A stretch of 64,000 nt of DNA from Prevotellaceae bacterium UBA4332 (GTDB taxonomy: Bacteria; Bacteroidota; Bacteroidia; Bacteroidales; Bacteroidaceae), in NCBI GenBank assembly GCA_002394365.1, contig DGTQ01000017.1, positions 360,706 to 424,705 on the forward strand. The letters run 5' to 3'. Under the pieces are notes generated by a model. It had not been told where the DNA came from, did not search any database, and saw only the letters and a program-made list of their open reading frames with translations. A program made the position numbers and the translations under genes. Positions 43,201-50,500 of the stretch are shown in pieces. Positions within the stretch are counted from its first letter, which is position 1. The number at the start of each line of letters is the position of its first letter.

Positions 43201-45400
43201 CCTGATAATCATTGCAGCATTACTCGTCGAGGTTACAAGCATAGTACAGTATTTCTATGCTAAGAACGGTGTGCGCAACGAGGTAGAGCAGCGTGCCACG
43301 AGCGAGCTGCGCATCAAGAGCCTCAAGATACAAAACGTGATGAACGAGATAGAGGTGGCGGTGCGCGAGATGGCATGGCTCGTGGAGCGAAACATATACA
43401 GTCCCGACTCCATGCTTATCATAACCCAGCGTGTGATCGAAGACAACCACTTCATCGTAGGAAGCACCGTGGCTTTTAAGCCTTACTACTTCAAGCAGTA
43501 TGGAAAGCAGTTTGCCCCTTACTCCTACATTAAGGATGGCAAGATGAGAAGCAAGCAGCTGGGCACAGACACTTACGACTACCACAACATGGAGTGGTAC
43601 ACCGTACCCATGAAGACGGGAGAAGGCCACTGGAGCGAACCCTACTACGACGAGGGAGGCGGAGAGATGATGATGAGCACCTACTCTGTGCCCGTATGCG
43701 GCATGGACGGAAAGCCCGTGGGAGTACTCACTGCCGACGTGTCGCTCGACTGGCTCTCCAATATCATCAACGACAACCACATTCGTTTCTCTTCCCAGAA
43801 CCTCATCATATCACGCACTGGAAGGGTGATGGCAGCTCCTGTGGAGAGCCTCGTCATGCGCACCACCATGCAACAGCTTTCGAAAAACATCATCGACACT
43901 GCCTCACGACAGGTTAGCCGCAACATGATGGCGGGACTCAGCGGACAGGCAGAGATAAAGGGTAACAACGGCGACACCTACTACGTATTCTATACACCCA
44001 TAAGTCTCTCCAACGACTCTTCATACATGAGCGCAAACAAGGAGGACGACTCCGGTTGGTCTATGGCTGTAATAAGCTCCGACCGTGAGATTTACCGCGG
44101 ACTGCGCACCGTGCTCTTCAACCTCAATCTGCTCCTGCTCACTGGTCTTGCCCTGATGGCCTTCATCGTCTATCGCACGGCAAAGAACAGCAAGCGACTT
44201 GCCCTCATCAGCGCCGAAAAAGAGCGCATAGGCAGCGAACTCCATGTGGCAAGCGGCATACAGCACGGCATGCTGCCAAAGGTATTCCCGCCCTACCCCG
44301 AGCGTGACGACATAGACATATACGGCTCGCTGGTTTCTGCCAAGGAAGTGGGCGGAGACCTGTATGATTTCTACATACGCGACGAGAAACTCTTCTTCTG
44401 CATAGGCGATGTGAGTGGCAAAGGCGTACCTGCCTCCCTCGTCATGGCTGTTACTCGCAGCCTCTTCCGCTCCATATCATCTCGCGAGGCTATGCCCGAC
44501 AGGATAATGAGCCTGCTCAACGATGCCATGACCGAGACCAGCAAGAGCAACATGTTCGTCACCTTCTTCATCGGTGTGCTCGACCTGCCTACAGGACGCC
44601 TGCGCTACAGCAACGCCGGACATTGCCCTCCCCTGCTTATCGACCCGAGGGCAGACAAAAAGGTTACACCACTGCCCGTTACGCCAAACATCCCCATAGG
44701 CGTAATGCAGAAGTGGAAATACGACACCAAGGAAATCATCATCAACCCTCCTACTGCCATCTTCCTCTATACCGACGGACTTACCGAGGCTGAGGAGGAC
44801 CACCACCTGCAGTTTGGCGAACAGCGCGTAATAAAGGTGGCACAAGCCACAGACAACAGCATACCGCAGTTTGCCGAGACGCTCGTGAACAGGATGCAAA
44901 GTGCTGTGGATACCTTCGTAAATCGCAATGAGCAGACTGACGACCTCACCATGCTTGCCATACAATATTCCAAGCACCACCGCGAGATGCGCCTGCAACG
45001 CTCCATCACACTGCCCAACAACGTGGAGACTACACCACAACTATCCGACTTCGTGGAGAAAGTGTGCATAGCCCTCGATATAGACGACTACACCACTACC
45101 CAGCTCAACCTCGCCATAGAGGAGGCGGTAGTCAATGCCATGCTTTATGCCTACCCCGTGGGCACCGAGGGCAAGATACTCATAGAAGCAGAGGCCAACG
45201 AGGTAAGGCTGAAGTTCACCATCACCGACAGCGGCAAGCCCTTCGACCCTACAGCCCGCAAGGACGTAGATACCAGCCTGTCGGCAGAAGAACGACCTAT
45301 CGGCGGACTGGGCATCCACCTCGTTCGACAGATAATGGACTCTATCAACTACGAACGCCTCAACGACAAAAACGTACTCACGCTTCGCAAGAAGCTGTAA
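43160..45400 (+). CDS. Membrane Cache-PP2C phosphatase with C-terminal RsbW-like kinase domain
   Basis: A 746-residue signalling protein. Two membrane segments (about 12-32 and 312-335) flank an extracytoplasmic Cache-like sensor (about 35-310; DYHNMEWYTVPMKTGEGHWS, GKPVGVLTADVSLDWL). The cytoplasmic SpoIIE/RsbU-type PP2C phosphatase spans about 370-590 with metal-binding D400 (VGGDLYDF) and D417 (GDVSGKG), plus FLYTDGLTEAE. A GHKL HATPase of the RsbW kind occupies about 615-746: LAIEEAVVNAMLYAYP with E655 and N659, then DSGKPFDP and GGLGIHLVRQ. Phosphatase and kinase opposing each other in one chain is a partner-switching design; the STAS gene follows. The start is a GTG within heptamer repeats, which makes the exact N-terminus less certain. 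Confidence 0.9.
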   Translation: MKISNLKSQASNLILIIIAALLVEVTSIVQYFYAKNGVRNEVEQRATSELRIKSLKIQNVMNEIEVAVREMAWLVERNIYSPDSMLIITQRVIEDNHFIVGSTVAFKPYYFKQYGKQFAPYSYIKDGKMRSKQLGTDTYDYHNMEWYTVPMKTGEGHWSEPYYDEGGGEMMMSTYSVPVCGMDGKPVGVLTADVSLDWLSNIINDNHIRFSSQNLIISRTGRVMAAPVESLVMRTTMQQLSKNIIDTASRQVSRNMMAGLSGQAEIKGNNGDTYYVFYTPISLSNDSSYMSANKEDDSGWSMAVISSDREIYRGLRTVLFNLNLLLLTGLALMAFIVYRTAKNSKRLALISAEKERIGSELHVASGIQHGMLPKVFPPYPERDDIDIYGSLVSAKEVGGDLYDFYIRDEKLFFCIGDVSGKGVPASLVMAVTRSLFRSISSREAMPDRIMSLLNDAMTETSKSNMFVTFFIGVLDLPTGRLRYSNAGHCPPLLIDPRADKKVTPLPVTPNIPIGVMQKWKYDTKEIIINPPTAIFLYTDGLTEAEEDHHLQFGEQRVIKVAQATDNSIPQFAETLVNRMQSAVDTFVNRNEQTDDLTMLAIQYSKHHREMRLQRSITLPNNVETTPQLSDFVEKVCIALDIDDYTTTQLNLAIEEAVVNAMLYAYPVGTEGKILIEAEANEVRLKFTITDSGKPFDPTARKDVDTSLSAEERPIGGLGIHLVRQIMDSINYERLNDKNVLTLRKKL

Positions 45401-45413
45401 TTACTATAATATT

Positions 45414-45468
45414 ATCTATAGTGCCTATAGTATCTATAGTATCTATAGTTCCTATAGTTCCTATAAAA
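45414..45468. repeat. 9-bp CTATAG tandem repeat between the PP2C and STAS genes
   Basis: Five to six tandem units of the type CTATAGTTC/CTATAGTAT fill half of the 104-base gap, followed by an A-rich leader. The same unit in inverse orientation lies between nusA and infB. Confidence 0.85.
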
Positions 45469-45504
45469 AAGAAACAAAAAAACAAAATACAAAAAACAAA
45501 CAAT

Positions 45505-45807
45505 ATGAACACAACCATCAAAGAACAAGATGGTGCACTCGTTGCACAGCTCGAAGGCAGACTCGACACAGCTGCCACACCACAGACAGAAAAGGACATG
45601 CAGCCACTCTTCAACAGCGACGGCAAGGACATCATCCTCGACTGTACACAGCTGGAGTATATCTCCTCCTCTGGTCTGCGTCTTTTCCTCAACGTGCTCA
45701 AAGATGCCAAGGCTAAGGGCAACCACGTCTATGTTTCTGGCATGAATGCCAACATACGCTCCGTCTTCACCATGACGGGATTCCTCAACCTCTTTGAGGT
45801 TAAGTAA
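45505..45807 (+). CDS. STAS-domain anti-sigma factor antagonist
   Basis: A 100-residue cytoplasmic protein that is a single STAS domain of the SpoIIAA/RsbV type: VAQLEGRLDTAATPQTEKDM, IILDCTQLEYISSSGLRLFL and GFLNLFEVK. In the YISSSG motif the serine is the expected phosphorylation site of RsbW-like kinases. With the upstream phosphatase/kinase fusion it would form a switch: the kinase domain phosphorylates the STAS protein and the PP2C domain reverses it. The frame is open upstream to 45064, but that stretch overlaps the PP2C gene and has no STAS similarity, so ATG 45505 after an A-rich leader is chosen. No sigma factor or other output is encoded nearby. Confidence 0.93.
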   Translation: MNTTIKEQDGALVAQLEGRLDTAATPQTEKDMQPLFNSDGKDIILDCTQLEYISSSGLRLFLNVLKDAKAKGNHVYVSGMNANIRSVFTMTGFLNLFEVK

Positions 45808-45908
45808 TTCTTAGGTTATGAGGATTTAGGTTGTAAGGTTATGAGGTTATATCACCTTAAGACCTGAGAGCGAAGCGACCTGAAGACCTAAAGTCTAATG
45901 GTAAGTTA

Positions 45909-46078
45909 ACGCTCGCTCCAGCTCGCTAAGGAGTTAAAAGACGATACCTGAGTGCCACAACGGAGTTTCCTCCTGATAGTAGATGCTAATGTCCCTTAAC
46001 TCCCCTCTTACTCCCTCTAACTCCCTCTAACTCCTACTTACTCCCCTCTCGCTCCAGCTCTGCTGGCTTTCACAAAGC
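45909..46078. repeat. Conserved hairpin element (copy 2) upstream of the alarmone synthetase
   Basis: Second copy of the element at 42965-43130, with a nearly identical core (45940-46026) and complementary purine/pyrimidine flanks. At its right end it runs into GGCTTTCACAAAGCGAAGCGACT (first 20: GGCTTTCACAAAGCGAAGCG), the tail of the TAATCGGACGC element family. It fills most of the 305-base gap between the STAS and RelA/SpoT genes; the remaining 45808-45908 is low-complexity sequence with a GAGCGAAGCGACC motif. Confidence 0.75.
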
Positions 46079-46112
46079 GAAGCGACTAAAAGAACTCCTA
46101 CTATAAACAACT

Positions 46113-47201
46113 ATGGAATATGAACTCGACTTCCACAACACCATGTTGCTGGAGGAATACCACAACAAAATGCCCGAGTATGTGCTGTTGCGCCATGTCG
46201 TGATGCAACTGCTCGAAAACTCTATCGACGACATCGAGATAGAACTCAACCAGGTGGACTCTCGCATAAAGACCGAGAAGTCGCTCGTGGGCAAACTCCT
46301 GCGCAAGGGACATAAATACCAGTCTCTTGGCGACATCACCGACATACTCGGCGTGCGCATCATAGCCTACTACAACGAGGATGTAGATCGCATAGCCTCT
46401 ATGGCTGAGAAATACTTCGACATCGATTGGGAGAACTCCGTCGATAAGCGCAAGATGCACCAGTTTGACAGCTTCGGCTACAACTCCCTGCACTATATCT
46501 GTCGCATACCGCGCTCCCTGCATTTCGACCCCGAGCACCCAGAACTCAACGAGATAGCCTTCGAGTTGCAGATGCGCACAGCCCTCCAGCATGTGTGGTC
46601 AGACATACAGCATGACCTGGGCTATAAGCTCGACATCGAGACACCAGTAGAGTACCATCGTGCCCTGAGCCGTCTGGCTGGTATGCTCGAACTTGCCGAC
46701 AACGAGTTTAGTCGCATTCGTGCAGGCATCATAGCCCATCGCCGTCGCGTCACTGCCCTCCTTGAGCAAGGCAAACTGGAATACGTTCCGCTCGATGGCG
46801 ACACCTTCACAGCCTACCTGCGACAGCAGCCCTTCGACAAGCTCAACAGGTATATTGCCTCCATCAATCATGCAGAGCTCTACGCTGCTTCAGCCCTCAA
46901 CTATCTGCCTGTACTCAGGCGCATGGGCATGAAGACCATAGCCGACGTAGAGCAACTCATAAAGGATAATTACGACGATGCCTACCAGCTGGCACTTGCC
47001 CAACTTGGTCCTAACGACCTCGACATCCTCTCTGAGACCATCGGCATACAGAACCTCTGCATAGTACACATTATAAAGAGCGGAGGCGGCACAGCAGGCC
47101 TCAAGAACTTCTTCGATACTATCAACGGCAACAACGACTCCAACCAGGAGCTTGCCGAGATGGTAATTGACCAAACCAAGCGCCTCTCATTTGGGCGTTA
47201 G
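46113..47201 (+). CDS. RelA/SpoT-domain small alarmone synthetase
   Basis: A 362-residue cytoplasmic protein with a (p)ppGpp synthetase domain but no hydrolase, TGS or ACT domain. Motifs in order: KTEKSLVGKLLRKG (ATP-binding basic loop) near 50-65, DILGVRIIAYYNEDVDRI, FGYNSLHYICRIP (GTP-site tyrosine region) near 122, and EIAFELQMRTALQHVWSDIQ with the catalytic-type glutamate near 150. It would transfer pyrophosphate from ATP to GDP or GTP. The C-terminal 150 residues are helical and not recognised, making it longer than the usual 210-250-residue synthetases. It follows the partner-switch pair, with a repeat-filled gap between, and ends at a strong terminator. Confidence 0.88.
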   Translation: MEYELDFHNTMLLEEYHNKMPEYVLLRHVVMQLLENSIDDIEIELNQVDSRIKTEKSLVGKLLRKGHKYQSLGDITDILGVRIIAYYNEDVDRIASMAEKYFDIDWENSVDKRKMHQFDSFGYNSLHYICRIPRSLHFDPEHPELNEIAFELQMRTALQHVWSDIQHDLGYKLDIETPVEYHRALSRLAGMLELADNEFSRIRAGIIAHRRRVTALLEQGKLEYVPLDGDTFTAYLRQQPFDKLNRYIASINHAELYAASALNYLPVLRRMGMKTIADVEQLIKDNYDDAYQLALAQLGPNDLDILSETIGIQNLCIVHIIKSGGGTAGLKNFFDTINGNNDSNQELAEMVIDQTKRLSFGR

Positions 47202-47227
47202 GTTTTCGTAGTCACGAAGTGAACCAA

Positions 47228-47258
47228 TAAGGCAGGACACATTGTCCTGCCTTATTTG
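47228..47258. terminator. Bidirectional intrinsic terminator
   Basis: AATAAGGCAGGACA pairs perfectly with TGTCCTGCCTTATT around a CAT loop. It serves the alarmone synthetase from the left and the small minus-strand genes from the right (their last stop is at 47260). Confidence 0.92.
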
Positions 47259-47259
47259 G

Positions 47260-47418
47260 TTATTCCTCGCTGAAGCCTATCTCTAAGCTATTGCTTGGCA
47301 AGGTGCCGTGACCACCGCCGCTCTCGCCACCCTGTTCTATGCCGCTTCCAGCGAGCAGCTGTGGCATTGTCAATGTGTAAGCCTTACATGTAGGCTTCTG
47401 GTAAATCTTTTTCTTCAT
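47260..47418 (-). CDS. Small MKK-x-Y-x-x-P family protein (52 aa)
   Basis: A 52-residue frame starting ATG 47418 and ending TAA at 47260, two bases before the terminator. The product begins MKKKIYQKPTCKAYTLTM, has a PQLLAGSG turn, then a Gly/Ser/Glu-rich middle (EQGGESGGGHG) and an acidic end (IGFSEE). I do not recognise a named family. It shares its plan (MKK..Y..P, a short beta-like stretch, a Leu pair, a Gly/Ser-rich segment, acidic tail) with the neighbouring frame at 47384-47554, which it overlaps by 35 bases in another frame, and with 57067-57255. Conservation of the pattern and the tight gene packing argue that it is real. No signal peptide or membrane segment. Confidence 0.6.
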   Translation of the reverse strand: MKKKIYQKPTCKAYTLTMPQLLAGSGIEQGGESGGGHGTLPSNSLEIGFSEE

Positions 47419-47554
47419 CGTTATCCTTTATAAAATCAATATCCAAAGTGTTGCCACTATCTATAGTGCCTGTCTTTCCGCTTGAGAACAGCAGCCTGTT
47501 GCCTGCCGCCTTCAGCGATACAGTCCTTATGAAAGGCGCAACATATTTCTTCAT
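47384..47554 (-). CDS. Small MKK-x-Y-x-x-P family protein (56 aa)
   Basis: A 56-residue frame whose ATG (47554-47552) overlaps the TGA of the giant GH105 protein (ATGA), so it should be translationally coupled to it. The product begins MKKYVAPFIRTVSLKAAGN, then RLLFSSGKTG, a Gly/Ser/Asp stretch and a very acidic end (IKDNDEEKDLPEAYM). Function unknown. It overlaps the next small gene by 35 bases. A CTATAG 9-mer (about 47459) lies within the frame and encodes part of the middle. Together the two small frames and the upstream GH105 gene appear to form one minus-strand operon ended by 47228-47258. Confidence 0.6.
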   Translation of the reverse strand: MKKYVAPFIRTVSLKAAGNRLLFSSGKTGTIDSGNTLDIDFIKDNDEEKDLPEAYM

Positions 47555-50500
47555 TTCTTAATTACCTTCTTTCCTTTCTTTATCACCATTCCCTTATATC
47601 CCTTGCCGACTTTCTGTCCTGCGAGGTTGTAAACCTCACCCCAGCCCTCTCCATGAGAGAGGGAGTTAAGGTTAGGGTTAACGTTAAGGTTAATGATGCC
47701 CGTCGCATTGTCCTCCTCAAACGTCAGTCCCTTGAGGGTGTTGCCGCTTGTCGTCTGAGGCACGATGTATGCGGTGAACGGTGTCATGTTGCTCAGCCAA
47801 GACCAGTCGTAGAACTTGCCTCCAGATAGGAAGTAAGAATTATTATCTATGTCTGCGCGTGCCGTGTTCTTATATACGCCGTACATTGTCACGTTGCCGT
47901 CGGTAGATGTTGCTGTCACAGCTCCTGCGCTTTCTGGGTTCACCACTGTCACGCCAGTAAACACATACTCGTTGGCAGTGAAGCCTTCTTTTCCTGACAG
48001 TCCGTCGTTAGGCTTTATCTTCGCCAGTATAGGTGTGTTTGCTGTTATGTGGCTTGTTGTCACGTAACTGATGCTTCCAGTGCCTTGAGCGGTTACTGTC
48101 ATGCTCTTTATGTTAGCAAATTCGCAGTCGTTAGGATACTCAAATGCCGCAATCACCTGTGCCGTCGTAGCAGAGAATGGCAGTACCAGTGTCGTCCACT
48201 TGCCGTTGTTGAAGCTACGCTTAAATGTCACCGTCTTGCCCTCACCGGCATAGCTCTCGAAGTCATCGTAGTCAGATACTGTCTCGAGGGTGATGTCGTC
48301 GCCCTGCCCCTCACGAGTGATGGTGAAGTTGGTGAAGAAAGTTTCATCGCTTGTCGCACGGTAAATGTAGAATGTGTTCTGTCCACAAATACCATCACCT
48401 GTCGTAACAGTATAATCCTCTGATGTCATCCATGCATCTGAACTCGTACTTGTATTAGTAACAGATAAGGTGGTAGCAGGAGCACTACTTGGCCTAGATG
48501 CCGTAGCACTCACCCATAAGCCACGAGTGGCACTATTTTTCACACCATGTATATCTGAACTTATCTTATCTCCAGCTTTCAGTACCTCACTATTACCTAA
48601 TACAACCTTTAGATATGAATCATCATGTGTCATACGGAAACTCATTCGACTTCCTTTAGATTGTATCATATTTTTACCCGAAGACTCTCCGTTGGTAATA
48701 TATACTCTACCACCTGTGATTGTTGCATTAGTAGAAGTGAGTTCTTGATCAACGGTATTCTTCTCAATACTTAGACTTGATGAACCCGCACCAGCAACCG
48801 AGAAAATCGTCTCATCTTCCCCTCCACCAGAAGTGGTGTTGCTCCATACAGCGTAGAAGTTCACGTCCTCATAGATAGGGTAGGGGAACGTTACTCTCAC
48901 AGTGCTGCCATTCTCCAATGCCCATCCCTTGAAGGTATAGCCCTCCTTCGTTGGGTTGGTGGTAGGAGCAGATACGGTAGAGCCTTCCTCTATCGTCTGT
49001 GAGTCACCAAACTGTGTCTCGCCGTTATAGAACTTCACGGTGTAGTTTGTCACAGGCACTGGCGCAGCAGTCACCGTTACGGTAAATGTCACGGAGCCAG
49101 TCTTGTAGTTCGCATCCTCCTGTTGTGTCACATAGATGGTTGCGCTACCCGCTGCCACGCCAGTTATCACGCCGGCGCTTGTCACTGTAGCCTTCGTGGC
49201 ATCACCTGTAGAGTAGCCGATGGCGCCAGTGGAGCTACCCACTGTGACATAGCTTGATATGTTCAGTGTGCTACCCACCGTCACATTGCCTGAAGCAGGG
49301 TTGATGCTTACCGTAGCAGCAGCCTTCTCTGTCCAGTGAGCATAGAGATCTACTGTGCCGTCATTCGTAGCGGTGAGGTTGCTCACACTCTGACTATTGT
49401 CATACACCTTCGCACCATTAGCACTCGTTGCCCAGCCATCAAATTTGTAGCCAGTGCGAGTGAACGCATTAACGGTAAGAGCCTTCTCTATGCCATAGGT
49501 GAATGACTCGTTAGTCATTGAGCCTTCGCCACCATTAGCGTCGAAATGTACACTATAGGTGTTAGCCGTCCACTTAGCAAACAGCTCAGTATCAGCACTT
49601 ATGCTTGCCCCTGCCGTAGCGGCGTTGTTCAGTCCAGAGTCGGTGTACCAACCACCGAAGGTATATCCCGTTGCCTCTGGTGTTGGCAATGGGTCAGGCA
49701 GAGCCGTCACATTAGTCACATCAGCTATCGCCTCACCGTGCCCATTCATATTATAAGAAACAGTGTAGGTGGAACTACCACCTTTAGCTGCTGTCGTTCC
49801 CGAAATCGTTATTGGACTTTTTATATAGGTTCGCTTGCCTGTAGAAGAATTTGAATAGTTATAAACATACAACTTAATCGTTACAGTTCCCTCAAATGCC
49901 TTTCCTGTGAAAGCATCTGCTGCAAATGTTATTGTAGCCTCACCACCTGAAGACGGTTGAATCTCGTTAGATGTAACAGTAATAGGTGTACCCTGGGAAT
50001 CGGATATTATCATCTTATACTTGAAATTACCCGTACCATGAGAATATACCGTCATACCAACACTTGATGGAGTGAATGTATATCCATCTGCAACATCAAA
50101 AGAAATAGAAGCAAAATCATCAGATGCGTTGAAATCTACAACTGTTCCATAGAAAGGTTTACAATAACCATCTTTTGAAGAACTTGTTGATGACAAACCT
50201 GTCAAACTGATTGAAGTTGATGCATTTGACAGGTGAGCACCCGAAGAAGGAGTTATAGTTGGGGTTACTGTAAAGCTATTAGTTGTAATTGCCCAGCTTA
50301 TACTTTCAGTCCCCCCTCCCCCAGCTGGGGTGAACTGTGCATAGAGGGTTTCGTCTGCTGTGGGGGTATATGATGCACCTGATGTGCCTCTCAGCGTGCC
50401 GCCAGTGGAGGCAGTGTACCAGCCATTGAAGGTATATCCAGACTTCGTAGCTGTTGGCAGGGTGATGCTTGCACCACTTGAAGCCTGAGTAAGGCTTGCC

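Noticed and set aside
45064..45504. An N-terminal extension of the STAS frame
   Set aside because: It overlaps the PP2C gene in another frame, is Arg/His-rich and adds nothing to the complete STAS domain; the A-rich leader and ATG 45505 fit better.
47201..47551. A plain intergenic region between the alarmone synthetase and the giant GH105 gene
   Set aside because: On the minus strand it contains two tightly packed small frames with a shared peptide pattern, so it was annotated as coding.
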